Of a DNA stretch of 64,000 bases, positions 25,035 through 35,711 are shown piece by piece. How positions within the stretch are numbered: the stretch's first letter is position 1; the number at the start of each line of letters is the position of its first letter. The position numbers and the translations under genes are program-made. Below the pieces are notes generated by a model, which was not told the DNA's origin, did not search any database, and saw only the letters and a program-made list of their open reading frames with translations. This DNA is from Tachypleus tridentatus (lineage: Eukaryota > Arthropoda > Merostomata > Xiphosura > Limulidae): positions 144,452,127 to 144,516,126 of the forward strand of contig NC_134833.1 in assembly GCF_004210375.1 (NCBI RefSeq), in the 5' to 3' direction.

Positions 25035-25220
25035 GCCTTTCGTATTTGCAAAGTTTCAAAACTGGATATTATTGAAGTTATGTTTATACTGCTAGTGCAT
25101 AGTTTACAACCTGAGTGTTATTAAAACCATGTTTGATCTACAACAATTAAAACAATGTTATTGAAAACATGTCTGATCTATAAACAGTTTAAAAAATGAG
25201 TATTATTGAAACATACTTGT
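25035..25220. repeat. Degenerate ~40-55 bp tandem repeat
   Basis: Units such as CATGTTTGATCTACAACAAT and GAGTATTATTGAAACATACT match the 5515 array. The counterpart in unit B is about 43925-44110. Confidence 0.55.
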
Positions 25221-25660
25221 TTTGAATCGTTCGTGATATAAAACACGATGGAAAGATATTTTGACTGACAAACACAGTACGGTTTCTTAGTTAATACTTC
25301 AGAATAAAATAATATTGATAATAATAACATTGTTTGCTAGAACGAGCTAATTAAAATTACAGTTAATATTTACATAATGTGTGATCGATTATAACCTGAA
25401 TTACGTCATTTAGTTTTATGAAGTAAGTTTACGCATACATTAGTTTGTTTGTCTGATAACGTCAATTATTCTTCGAATACAGCACAATATATCGATCTAA
25501 CACATAACTGAAATAAGGCGTAACTTCAATATCTTCCACAAAAAGGATTCAGTAAAGAAAACTCAGGCAAAGAACATCTAAACTGCTGTAAAATTCTTGC
25601 AGTATATTTAATATCCATCGAAAATAATATACTTAGCTTCAAGCATTAGTGTTAAAACTA

Positions 25661-25666
25661 TTTACT
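25661..25666 (-). promoter_or_regulatory. Possible polyadenylation signal of copy 3 (AGTAAA)
   Basis: Located 145 bp past the stop of the intact gene. Copies 2, 4, 5 and 6 read AATAAA at the corresponding place, while copy 3 reads the weaker AGTAAA. The role is inferred from position only. Confidence 0.3.
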
Positions 25667-25810
25667 GTGAACGACATTACGAGCATCGGTTATCAAAAGC
25701 TTTGAAATAATAATAATAAAACAGTGAAAAAGTTATTATGCAAAAAATAATAGAAACCAAATAATATTAATAACAGCACGAAGTAAATTATTATGTTAAA
25801 ATATTAAGAA

Positions 25811-26734
25811 CTAATTCACTTTCTTTAATGTTGTTAGAAGAACACCAACAAAAATTAAAACAGCGCCAAAAATACTGTACCAGGTGGCGATGGTATTTAA
25901 TATGAAAATATCGAATAAAAAGGCTGTAATTATATTTAGACTTTGAGCAACAGACACTGGTCCAGCATTTTCCACTTGTAAGGCTGTTGTGGTGAGGAGT
26001 TGATTGAGCATCATAAAGATGCCAGAACTCACAACAAGAACACTGTTTATGCCACAAGATGATATTTGAATTTCTTCGAAGAAAAACAATAGAAAAGTAC
26101 CCACAACAAGGCTAAAAATAGACATCATGGCGGACACAACTTGAGGTGGTGATTTTTGAAGTTTACGGGCCATTGTATAGCAACAAGCTTTCAAAAGACA
26201 CGCAGAAAATCCAACCGTAATTCCTTTCCACCGATTATCTACGTCATGAATATCTTGAAACGTTCCTACGATAAACGTTGGTTTGATAATCAAAATAATG
26301 CCCGTCATCGTCAGCATTAAGACGAATACATTGTAAGCCCTACAAGGTTCTCTCAAAACCAAGTAAGCAAGCAAACTAATGAACACTGGAGAAGAGGAAT
26401 AGATTGTGGAAGCATCCGCAAGAGGGAGCCAATGAAAACAGTATATCATTAGGGCTTTTACTATTCCATCAAATAAAGCTCTAAAAAACAAAATAATTCT
26501 TTCTCCTTTTTCTCCGAAGTAATTGGCGTTCGAATAAATAATAAAAACATTATAAATTCCCCACTGGATAAGAGCTTGAGTTACGAGAAACTGGGCCGGA
26601 CTAATTTCTGATACCAGCTTCAAATTCAGGATCGCCAGAGAATACATGAATCCTGATGTCATTCCCAAAATAATTCCAATTCCTGGAACAGTCTTGAACT
26701 TCTTAAAACTGAATGTCTGGTCAGAAGTTTTCAT
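25811..26734 (-). CDS. SLC35G1-like EamA/DMT-family membrane transporter, copy 3 (intact)
   Basis: This is the only full-length ORF of the family in the window: 307 codons from ATG (26734-26732) to TAG, without interruption. An in-frame GTG two codons upstream is not a likely eukaryotic start. Hydrophobic segments fit ten membrane helices at about residues 18-40, 48-67, 80-100, 106-127, 133-155, 172-187, 199-220, 229-250, 258-281 and 283-303, that is, two EamA repeats. Family landmarks are LADASTIYSSSPVF (105-118), LVLREP (125-130), IIKPTF (149-154) and VENAGPVSVAQ (254-264). Vertebrate SLC35G1 is longer, with an extra N-terminal tail. The substrate is unknown, and the membrane is probably the plasma membrane or ER. 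There are no introns in the ORF, but a splice-acceptor-like tract just upstream suggests a leader exon. Whether it is expressed cannot be seen. Confidence 0.9.
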   Translation of the reverse strand: MKTSDQTFSFKKFKTVPGIGIILGMTSGFMYSLAILNLKLVSEISPAQFLVTQALIQWGIYNVFIIYSNANYFGEKGERIILFFRALFDGIVKALMIYCFHWLPLADASTIYSSSPVFISLLAYLVLREPCRAYNVFVLMLTMTGIILIIKPTFIVGTFQDIHDVDNRWKGITVGFSACLLKACCYTMARKLQKSPPQVVSAMMSIFSLVVGTFLLFFFEEIQISSCGINSVLVVSSGIFMMLNQLLTTTALQVENAGPVSVAQSLNIITAFLFDIFILNTIATWYSIFGAVLIFVGVLLTTLKKVN

Positions 26735-26761
26735 GTCCACAGTTGTATGTCGACAAAGATG

Positions 26762-26778
26762 CTGCGAATAAAAGTTAA
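26762..26778 (-). other. Splice-acceptor-like tract upstream of copy 3 ATG
   Basis: On the minus strand the sequence reads TTAACTTTTATTCGCAG, a pyrimidine-rich run ending in AG, 27 bp before the ATG. The tract and its AG are kept in all six copies as TTCGCAG or TTCGTAG. It could mark the 3' end of an intron in the 5' leader or in an N-terminal coding part. No donor was identified. Confidence 0.35.
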
Positions 26779-27704
26779 TGTAGTAATTTTTTTCTTGATT
26801 ATCTCTAAAAACATCTTATTAATACTATAAAGCGTTAGATTTGTCAAATCTTATTTTAATAAATCTTTCTAAAACTTAAAAATGACTACGTTACAGATTG
26901 ATCCAAATTCCTATTCTATAAACAAGTGTAATATGATCTTCAGTGTGATAATACACGCATATCATGTATTACATTTCTATACATATATGTGTTTTAAACA
27001 ATTTTTTATCAATAGTTTCTAACCAAGATAAAGGTAACTATAAAGACAGAACTAAAAACGTAACGTACAATTTAACAAATTTAATAATTATAACAGTCTT
27101 TTAAGATGAACGTAATGGCATAAGTTAAACACAAGATATTTTAAAATTCATAAAAGATAAAACGATTTATTCATCAACGATTTTGTTGGCAGTTATTACA
27201 AAACACGTTTACAGAGGTTTGTCTACTTTAGGATATTTATCTTAGTTCTAAACCCATATAACAAGTTAACAATGAAACATGATCTACATAATTATAAAGT
27301 GTGATAACATTAGTTTTAAGATCTACAGTAAGATTATTATGAATGGTATTGTAGCTAATGTTGTAAAAACAAACCAAATTTAAAGAAAAATGGAGTGTGT
27401 CATTACGTTAGTAGCTTGAACATTTTTCTTTGTTCCTATGTTTTTACAGGGTTTCTCCTTTAAATTAAATATTACTGGTTTAAGAGATGAGGTATAAATT
27501 TCTAATTGAATTAAATTATGAAGATAATATTTCAAATATTATAAGAGAAATTTATTTATTTTGGAAATTTTCATTCAATATAAAAACTAATTTTATGAAA
27601 CATTTATAAAGGTTTTTAAAACCACAATAGTTCCTTAGACACCACATGATCTACTAAGCTAAATAAGTTTCATCCATAACGTGAAACGAGAACAAAAACT
27701 GTCC
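26779..27704. other. 5' flank of copy 3 (non-coding)
   Basis: It matches copy 1's flank (8723-9283 plus 11681 onward) without the hAT element, and unit B at 45300-46240. The empty site of the hAT lies near 27240. A deletion of about 240 bp relative to unit B ends the flank at about 27704. Confidence 0.7.
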
Positions 27705-28508
27705 AAATTTTAACACAGCATTACAACCACCACTATACTGGTACACATATACAGATGACACGGTTGCGGGATTTAGATCTACAGAACACACACATAATTT
27801 TTTCAATCACATTAACTCTATACATCCCAACATTAACTTCAGATGTGAACAAAAAGAAAGCAATCAAAGAAAATTTCTTAACATCAAAATTACAAGAACC
27901 GACACACAATTTATAACATAAATCTACCGAACAATATCACTCATATTGGACTATACATTCCTTGGGATCCAGCACATGAAATAAAACAAAAACACAACTT
28001 ACTAAGAAACCAAATAAACACAGCCATAAAACTATGCTCACCAGATAAAATTAACGATGAATTAGACAAAATAAAACAATACTTCATCAACATCAATAAG
28101 TTTCCTCCACAAACCGTAGAAAACATCATACGAACACACCTAGACAGAAAGCAAAATTAACCTACAAATATAAATATATCTCACGAATTAAAAAAATCAC
28201 GAAACCATATACTGCTGTATATCATATATTCCCGACATGACCAGAAATATATCCAACATTTGGCAAAAACTAGTAACAAAATATGACGTTCCAGTTAATA
28301 CCAAATTTATTCAAAAACCAGGCACAAAACTGAGGTATATACTATGTAAAAACTACACTGACAAACACCACACCAACATTATTTATAAAATACAAAGTGA
28401 TAACTGCTACGACTTCTATATTGGAGAGACAAGTGGAAAAATGGAAACCAGATTCAAAGAACATAAAAAGTCACCTTCACACGTTTTCGAACACTGCAAG
28501 TCAAATAA

Positions 28509-28791
28509 TTTTTTTTTTGGTTTGTTTGGAAATTTCGCACAAAGCTACTCGAGGGCTATCTGTGCTAGCCGTCCCTAATTTAGCAGTGTAAGACTAGAGG
28601 GAAGGCAGCTAGTCATCACCACCCACCGCCAACTCTTGGGCTACTCTTTACCAACGAATAGTGGGATTGACCGTCACATTATACACCCCCCACGGCTGGG
28701 AGGGCGAGCATGTTTAGCGCGACGCGGGCGCGAACCCGCGACCCTCGGATTACGAGTCGCACGCCTTACGCGCTAGGCCATGCCGGGCCAA
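28509..28791 (-). mobile_element. SINE, young copy in the Penelope-like element
   Basis: It is flanked by a perfect 13-bp duplication, GCAAGTCAAATAA, at 28496-28508 and 28792-28804. Its sequence is close to the consensus of the set (head GGCCCGGCATGGCCTAGCGC, box B GGTTCGCGCCCGCG). It is one of two copies whose target duplication is error-free. Confidence 0.96.
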
Positions 28792-29083
28792 GCAAGTCAA
28801 ATAAACGCAATATAACCATAGAAAACACTCAAATACAAAATAAAGAAACAAACATAAACAAATGCAAAATTAAAGAACCCTTACTTATGCAACAACTTAA
28901 ACCCAAAATAAACCGATACAAAAAAACACCTTTATACCTATATTAAAAATAATATAATAAACAATATAAAATTACATATTCAAATATCTAACACCGCCCT
29001 CCACATTCCGACACATAGTCACACAATCCCTTTCAAACTTGTGGTCAACTTCCGGTCAGTTACCTCTTTCTTTCTTTGTGAAC

Positions 29084-29099
29084 CTGACGATGACCGAAA
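29084..29099 (+). other. Hammerhead-ribozyme-like core fragment in the element tail
   Basis: CTGACGA, TGACC and GAAA occur in order, resembling the conserved CUGANGA and GAAA boxes of the hammerhead motifs reported in Penelope-like elements. The second strand of stem II appears to be missing, so this copy would be inactive. Unit B has the same at 47370. Confidence 0.25.
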
Positions 29100-29190
29100 A
29101 AAAGTTGTTCGCTCCCCTACGTAAAATATTTTCTCAACCCAAACGAGCCATTTTTACATATATATTTTTCTCTACAATTGGGTTTTCTCG

Positions 29191-30059
29191 ACAGTACTGA
29201 AAAAAAAAATTCTCGATTGATAACTGTAGATCACAAAAGATAGTAATGAAAGAAAACAACTGACCAACTTCCTAACCGTCTGTGTCTTTAAAGGAATTCC
29301 AATATGAGGGGTCACGTAGTCGTTTGTTGAACAGTTTTTTTTTTTTATTTCTCCCGGAACACAATGTTAAAATGAAGAGGACGCGTGAATAGGTAGAAAC
29401 TAGTTACTTAGATATAAAACTGTTGACACTTCGTTCCGTTCAGTATTGTTTTATTCATTTATGACAGATAGGCTGCAGTGAAATCGTTTTAATTTTCCTG
29501 TCTTTCTTAACTAAGAAATGAAAAATATAAATTCATATAGCACCAGGAGAGTTAAACGTATGAATAAAATTAAAGATATGTCAACTAACCTGGTTCAGAG
29601 CTGTGTGTCGCACACTTCGGATGCTTTAAACATAAGTCGAATGTAAATGTTAAACTGAGTTCCACCAAATTCATACTGTTCAGATGAAGGTTATCATTGT
29701 ACGTGTATAACTTTGAAACAGCAGTTGAAAACTGCGCAATTCACTGCCATGTCTTAGAGCTGAACGGGACTGTTAATCTAAATAAATGATAACTGTACCT
29801 GAACTATCAGAAACAGTTGTGCTGTAGGTCGGAAAATGCCAGCAAGAAATTCATCTGTGTGGTGTTTACATTAGTGAGTTACAATTTAATAAAAAAATGA
29901 AATGTATTCATTATTTTGGCTTCTCATAAAATGAGAGTTTAGTACCTAAATTGAGTAAAATAAAAAATTGGGGGAATAAGTTTTTCTAATTCACCAATAG
30001 AACACAGCGTGCTATAAAATACGCAGCAAATAATGATCCTATTGTATTTTGTCTTTATG
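29191..30059. other. Spacer-homologous non-coding DNA
   Basis: From about 29340 it matches the 13041-13700 spacer in direct orientation (CACACTTCGGATGCTTTAAA near 29612, AACAGTTGTGCTGTAGG near 29813). No coding sequence. Confidence 0.65.
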
Positions 30060-31210
30060 GCAACCTTCAGATGTGGATTCCTGTACATGGTGAGGGGACT
30101 TCCCATAGAAAGTTCTGCTTCCTTTAGTTTACCTCCTCTGGGTTTGCGTGGCGACCCCTGAAGAGGGAGGACAGGATCCTGGTGATTGAGGGGTCCAACC
30201 CTAAGACACCACTTTTCTCTTGAATTCCTGTAGATGGGCAGCCATGAGGTGCTTCCCCCACGGTCACTCCTCTGGTCCATTTGGAGCTAAGGTCAACCAA
30301 GTACCAGCGTTGGATGTTCTCCACAGCAAATGGTTTATATTTCTTCCTCTCTAAAACCGTTGCTGCCAACGGGGTATTCACTTAGATCCTGAACTCTGTA
30401 TCTGTGAAGTTGTGTTACACGTGGTCCATGAGACAAAGTTCTTAGGGCTTATCTTTGAGTGTAAACATAATTTTATACCAGAATGAGCTCTACAGCTTCT
30501 GTGTTCACTGCTGAACTGTACGCTATTTGTCTTGCCCTGGAGCACCTAGAAGCTAAGCAGTACTCAAACTGTACTATTTATACTGACTGGCTTAGTTCTC
30601 TACTTTCCTGGAGTCGCTTCACTTTAGTTCATACCTTGTTCTCGCCGATATTTAAAACCGACTGGCCTATTTCTCTTTACTTTTACTTCTAACCAGTTCT
30701 TCTGAATACCAGGCCACTTGAGTGTTGGCGGAAAATAGCTCGTCAACACCGCAGCTAAATTTGTCTGCTCTGTCGCTATCAATGCCGTTCTTGTTCCATA
30801 CATGAACTATGGTTCTGTGTTGAAGCCTCGGCACTGTATCAGTTGGAAGTGGAAAACGTGAAAACAATTTTTTCCAGATAGAACCCTGTATTGGACTTTG
30901 ACCGTCTTGTTTCCGTAACGATCAGAAAGTGGAAGTTGTCTTAACTAGACAACGCATTGGTCACAGTTTTTAACTCATAGTTCTTTATCTGGGACTGATG
31001 CACCAATGTGTATTCTATGCAAACATTCAGGTAACAATAAGCCACATTTTACTGTCGTGTCGTCGTTATGACTCTCAACAACGGCACCATTTTAGACATG
31101 TTTCGCCCTGAGGTTTATCCCTGACGCTGGATAATGCAATGTGTAATTAGATAGTTTTGATTTTGCATCAATATCTACATATATACTTTAGGAAGAGACC
31201 ATAAAATTGG
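30060..31210 (+). mobile_element. Jockey/I-type non-LTR retrotransposon remnant with RNase H (deleted copy)
   Basis: A segment reading FSTANGLYFF (about 30310-30350) is the end of the RT palm. A deletion at about 30479 of roughly 675 bp relative to unit B removes the RT thumb and the start of RNase H. RNase H then resumes: STASVFTAELYAICLALEHL with the catalytic Glu, IYTDWLSSL with the third acidic residue, and IPGHLSV. The expected final Asp of the ELADTAAK motif is Asn (VNTAAK). The 3' part reads SGTDAPMCILCKHS near 31000, a remnant of the CxxC motif. The GC-richer 30060-30280 segment may be a 5' untranslated part and I cannot assign it. Confidence 0.85.
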
Positions 31211-31597
31211 CGCCATTTTGATTTTTAATAATAATGCCATCTTAAAACAACTTTCCCTGAAATTAATGAACATTGGAGTTAAAGAGTCCCACTTTCTTCA
31301 TGATGACAATTTACATCATAAGATCTGTGATGTCTACATGGGTTCTAGCTTATGGACATTCTTGACAATTTCATGTTGTGTTTCTAAAAATACAGTAAAT
31401 AGAAAACTATTTTCAGCCTCTTTACTGGTGATAACACGTTTGTTATCTTTGAGAACTCTCATGAAGCTTCGTAATTTCTTTAACATTTTAACAACAAACC
31501 TATCAGTATAGAGTTTACAGTAGAACATCATAAAGTTTATTTTATAGACACTTTAATAAGTGATAATAATGTTTACAACTTAACGAACGTGAAGAAT
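31211..31597. other. 3' tail of the retrotransposon or flanking DNA
   Basis: A 97-codon plus-strand ORF (31218-31511) is open in both duplication units (50182-50475). It directly follows the retrotransposon's last homologous codons, shows no recognised domain, and differs by several replacements between units. I do not call it a gene. Confidence 0.5.
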
Positions 31598-32043
31598 TTA
31601 CATAAAACCATAGAGAATATCATACTACATTTTGAATGTAAATAAAATCACAGAGAATATCATACTACATCTTCAATGTAAATAAAACCATAGAGAATAT
31701 CATACTACATCTTCAATGTAAATAGAACCATAGAGAATATCATACTACATCTTAAATGTAAATAAAACCATAGAGAATGTCATACTACATCTTCAATGTA
31801 AATAAAATCATAAACAATATCATACTACATCTTAAATGTAAATAGAACCATGAAGAATATCATACTACATCTTCAATGTAAATAAAACCATGAAGAATAT
31901 CGTACTACATCTTCAATGTAAATAAAACCATGAAGAATATCATACTACATCTTTAATGTAAATAAAACCACAGAGAATATCATACTACATCTTCAATGTA
32001 AATAGAACCATAGAGAATATTATACTACATCTTCAATGAATTT
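31598..32043. repeat. 40-bp minisatellite, about 11 units
   Basis: The units share CATAGAGAATATCATACTAC followed by ATCTTCAATGTAAATAAAAC. CATACTACAT starts at 31621, 31661, 31701 and so on to 32021, exactly 40 bp apart. Unit B has about five units. Confidence 0.97.
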
Positions 32044-33610
32044 GTCTAAAGTCTAACTGTATTTCCTCAGTCTGCTTCTATATTTCGTGTTAGGAATTGC
32101 TAAAAATTTATTTGATAAGACAATCACTAACGTTTTATGATTGTTAGAAATATGTTAGAACTTGCTATATAATGTTACATTTAGTACTTTTAAAAATTAA
32201 CTATATAAATTGGTTGTATTTCATTGTTCTATTCATTCATTGTGGCAATTGTTTCAGATTGGGCTCGATATTTCTTTCCTGGAACCTATTGCCACATATG
32301 CTGTTAGTATCTCTAAATTAAATATTTTTCAAGTGGACTGTTATACTCTCTAAATTGGCGTAATGCAAGTGAGAGTCACATAAGTCAAACTCCAGGCAGA
32401 TTCCCGTTTTCAACTGACTTACTAAAAACTCCAAAGGGAGGTTTTATAACTGATATCTGGGCTTATTTGAAACAGAGAAAAACCTTGTGTAATTATAGTT
32501 TTAATACCTTAATATTTTTATAAATCAACAATGGATTAATTTGTACAATAGTAATATCATACGTGACATGCTAAAAATGAAAATCAAATCTAATATTAAA
32601 TTTTCATTTATTCGAACATGTAGCTAAATATCAGATCTAATCAAGCATTGAACACTATTTCATAAACGATCTACACTTCAACACTTACAACCGTATCTGT
32701 ATTATTACTTAACGATGAATATAAAATGTCATGTCTCTCGTTGACATTTGGTTGTTAAATGTGTGTAGGAATCAGTTCAAGAAATCTATGAATAAATATT
32801 GATTGAGAATATGATTTGTCATGATCTCCTCAATATTCCTAAATTTAAAGACCGCAATCAATGGTGTATAAGTAATATTACTGATAAAAATTATTATAAT
32901 ATTTCTTATTAATTACTATATTAATATTAATTATTAATCTATTAGAGATTTTTACCTATGTAGTAGAAAATTACATTTTTTTTTCTACCTAACTATTTCA
33001 AGGGATAATTTTTCACAAGATTTAATGCAACGTCTGGTTCAGATTTCATTAATATAATTATTTTGACTTTCCTTTATTGTTCGTTAAAGGTAATAGTTAA
33101 TTGGAATAAAGTTAGAGAAAAAAGATTTTCACTACAGTTTATCTTTTGTAAATTAAAAACCACACTAAAAGTAACGAATTGTCAAAAACTTTATATCGGA
33201 GAAACTTGTTTCGACACAGTCGTGCGTCATTTTCAGTCAGGAAGAAAACAACAACAGAAACACAACCAAAAATATTGGTCATTATACTAGTTTATCTAAT
33301 ATCAGACTTCAGACAGTTTGTTCTGTTTACTGTGGTTCTATTTTTCGATATTTGTGACAACGATAATATGTTATTATTAATAGTATTATATTTTGTGATG
33401 TATCAATTCAGAATTTTATTAACATAATTTTGATAGGGTATTATTGTGGTAAAGGTTTAGAGTAGAATAAGATAGAAAAGTTTCAGTTTAAATGACAAAA
33501 AGTAATTATTAGCTAAATTTACATATTTTATTGTTACTTTATTTCAAATTATAGACAATGATAATAACCCTGTATATGTATTGGCGAATTGTTTACGGAT
33601 AACATTTCTC
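32044..33610. other. Non-coding DNA, then right inverted arm
   Basis: From 32044 to about 33060 nothing is recognised beyond homology to 50764-51780. From about 33060 it is the right-arm sequence seen at 14050. ORFs of 75-82 codons at 33063-33427 arise in arm DNA and are not open in the other copies. Confidence 0.6.
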
Positions 33611-33887
33611 GGGCCCGTGTATGGCCAGGTGGTTAAGGTACTCCACTCGTAATCCGAGGGTTGCGGGTTCGAATCCTCGTCGCACCAAACATGCTTGCCC
33701 TTTCAGCCGTGGGGTGTTATTATGTTACGGTCAATTCTACTATTTGTTGGTAAAAGAGTAGCCCAAGAGTTGGCGGTGGGTGGTGATGACTAGTTTCTCT
33801 CCCTATAGTCTTACACTGCTAAATTAGGGACGGCTAGCGCAGATAGCCCTCGAGTAGCTTTGTGCTAAATCAAAACAAAACAAAACA
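33611..33887 (+). mobile_element. SINE in the right arm
   Basis: Head GGGCCCGTGTATGGCCAGGT, box B GGTTCGAATCC, body, and tail CAAAACAAAACAAAACAG. The same insertion is at 52314-52590 and inverted at 55512-55791, but absent from the arms of copies 2 and 6 (about 14541 and 57855). Confidence 0.93.
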
Positions 33888-34659
33888 GTTCTTGTTTTTC
33901 ATTGTCCGTTGTTTAATTTCAAAACATATAAAATTATTACTTTTCTCTGTACTCCACTTGACAAGCTTCCACATTAAATAACCATCATAACATTTTGTAA
34001 CTTATTTAGATATCACAGGACTTTCATATGATCAAGTTCGTTAATATTGGGACTTCAAAAACAGAATAGAGAGCTTTGGTTCCTGTTTCTCTGTATTATA
34101 ATAATCTATTAAACCTTGTAGATCACGTGGTGTAGAAGAAATTAATGTACTTTTAGAAACCTTTAAAAATATTTTACGAAATTATCTTTTTATCCAGAAT
34201 GACATTTTTCAAGGTAAGTCAATCATCTTTTAAAATATGTGAAATATTAAGCAGCGTAACTTAACTTAAAGGATAAATCCTGTGAAAACTGAGTGACAAA
34301 TACAGTTGATCAAGCTACATGCGCAGATAGCTTTTGGGTAGCTTTGCGCGAAATTCAAAACAAATCAAGTTACTTATATAATGAAACACTCCATCTTTCT
34401 TTATAGTTAGTTGATTTTTTAATATATTATTATTACAAACATTGAAGACCGTATTATGTTTGTCCTTAGAAAGGAATTAGGATGAAACCGTGAATAAGTC
34501 GTTTCAATTCTTCAGAAATATATACTAACAACAAAATCTGAGAAGTGTAGTGCTTTATTGTATTAATATGATATATTAAGAAATAAGTTATTACAAATAG
34601 ACACAAATTAATAGTTTAATTTTTATTCGTAGCATCTTCTTCGACATACAACTGTGGAC
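33888..34659. other. End of unit A, duplication junction and 5' flank of copy 4
   Basis: The right arm runs to about 34420. A 49-bp SINE-tail fragment (GCGCAGATAGCTTTTGGGTA onward) lies at 34321-34369. At about 34421-34432 the sequence switches from arm DNA (as at 53115) to the 5' flank of copy 2 (as at 15520). From there it is collinear with copy 2. Confidence 0.8.
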
Positions 34660-35711
34660 ATGAAAACTTCTGACCAGACATTTAGTTTCAAGAAGTTCAA
34701 GACTGTTCCTGGAATTAAAATTATTTTGGGAATGACATCAGGATTCATGTATTCTCTGGCGATCCTGAATTTGAAGCTGGTGTCAGAAATTAGTTCGGCC
34801 CAGTTTCTGGTAACTCAAGCTCTTATCCAGTGGAGAATTTATAATGTTTTTATTATTTATTCGAAAGCCAATTAGATCGGAGAAGAAGTAGAAATAATTA
34901 TTTTATTTTTTAGAGCTATATTTGGTGGAATAGTAAAAGCACAAATTATATTCTGTTTTCATTGGCTCCCTCTTGCGGATGCTTCCACAATCTATTTATA
35001 TTCTCCTGTGTTCATTAGTTTTTTTTGCTTACTTGGTTTAGAGAGAACGTTGTGGGGCTTACAATGTATTCGTCTTAATGCTGACGATGACGTGCATTAT
35101 TTTAGTTATCAAATCAAAGTTTATTGTACGAACGTTTCAAGACATTCATGACGTAGGGAATCGGTGGAAAGGAATTATTTTTGGATTTTCTCGTGTCTAT
35201 TGAAAGCTTGTTGCTATACAATGACAAGCCTGGCATGGCCACGCGCGTAAGGCGTGCGACTCGTAAATTAGGGACGACTAGCACAGATAGCCCTCGAGTA
35301 GCTTTGTGCAAATTTCCCAAACAAGCAAACAAACAAATAAAGCTTTACAATGGCCCGTAAACTTCAAAAATCACCACCTCAAGTTGTGGTTGCCATTATG
35401 TCTACATTTAGCTTTTTGCGGAACTTTTCTGTTGTTCTTGTTCGAAAAATATTCAAATATCATCTTGTGGTAAAAACAGTGTTCTTGTTGTGAGTTCTGG
35501 AATTTGTATTACACTGTATGAACTCCTCACCACAATAGCCTTACAAGTGGAAAATGCTGGACCTGTGTCTGTTGCTCAAACTGTAAATATAATTACAGCC
35601 TTTTTGTTCGATATTTTCATATTAAATACCATCGCCACCTGGTGTAGCATTTTTGGCGCTGTTTTAATTTTTGTTGATGTTCTTTTAACAACATTAAGGA
35701 AAGTGAATTAG
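34660..35711 (+). pseudogene. SLC35G1-like transporter, copy 4 (dead)
   Basis: ATG at 34660. TAC-to-TAG stop at about 34873 after 71 codons (SKAN*). It shares with copy 2 the KIIL and ISSAQ replacements, the 1-nt insertion near 35022 and the internally deleted SINE (35226-35340). It lacks copy 2's 7-nt deletion. A further deletion near 35415-35450 damages the helix 7 region. The C-terminal 73 codons to TAG at 35711 remain open. Confidence 0.92.
35226..35340 (+). mobile_element. Internally deleted SINE in transporter copy 4
   Basis: Same internal deletion and same target site as 16311-16424, so it is the duplicated copy of one insertion. Confidence 0.92.

Larger units (their letters stand above)
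21031..25800. other. Long non-coding stretch between copies 2 and 3
   Basis: It is AT-rich with no ORF above about 65 codons and none conserved in frame with unit B (39871-44340), although the DNA matches closely. It holds the 3' flank of copy 3 (from about 24300) and the degenerate tandem repeat at about 25035-25220. From 21031 to 24300 I recognise no element. Confidence 0.6.
27705..29190 (+). mobile_element. Penelope-like retroelement remnant (RT + GIY-YIG), with SINE insert
   Basis: The RT part (about 27710-27920) reads NTALQPPLYWYTYTDD and then TVAGFRSTEHT. The catalytic YxDD box is YTDD here and YIDD in unit B. After a stop and frameshift, a segment IKLCSPDKINDELDKIKQYF and onward follows. 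Next comes a GIY-YIG-type endonuclease region at about 28370-28500 with YIGETSGKMETRFKEH. The SINE at 28509-28791 interrupts it. The C-terminal part INKCKIKEPLLMQQLKPKIN, then RYKKTPLYLY, ends at 28946. A 3' non-coding tail of about 240 bp follows. The 5' portion is missing. The element is dead. Confidence 0.87.
15520..34424. repeat. Tandem duplication unit A (~18.9 kb)
   Basis: The whole segment recurs collinearly at 34425-53120. Matching landmarks are transporter copy 2/4, the SINE at 18264/37184, the retrotransposon at 19255/38170, the SINE at 19982/38874, copy 3/5, the Penelope-like element at 27705/46326, the RNase H retrotransposon at 30060/48340, the minisatellite at 31598/50558 and the SINE at 33611/52314. 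Offsets range from about 18.5 to 18.9 kb because of later deletions. Confidence 0.93.

Noticed and set aside
30124..30381. Minus-strand ORFs with GC-richer sequence, possible host exon (also 48228-48607)
   Set aside because: They overlap the retrotransposon's RT end on the other strand and show no recognisable protein family.
31218..31511. 97-codon ORF open in both units, possible small gene
   Set aside because: It directly follows the RNase H retrotransposon, has no recognisable domain, and the two copies are nearly identical simply because of the recent duplication. Replacements between units show no sign of constraint.
33063..33427. Overlapping ORFs of 75-82 codons in the right arm (also 51909-52130)
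   Set aside because: They lie in non-coding arm DNA. The equivalent arm at 14160-14400 and 57480-57700 does not keep either frame open.
33636..33685. tRNA-like sequences with box A and box B in the SINE heads
   Set aside because: They are fused to SINE bodies and the anticodon and acceptor stems do not pair well, so they are not functional tRNA genes.
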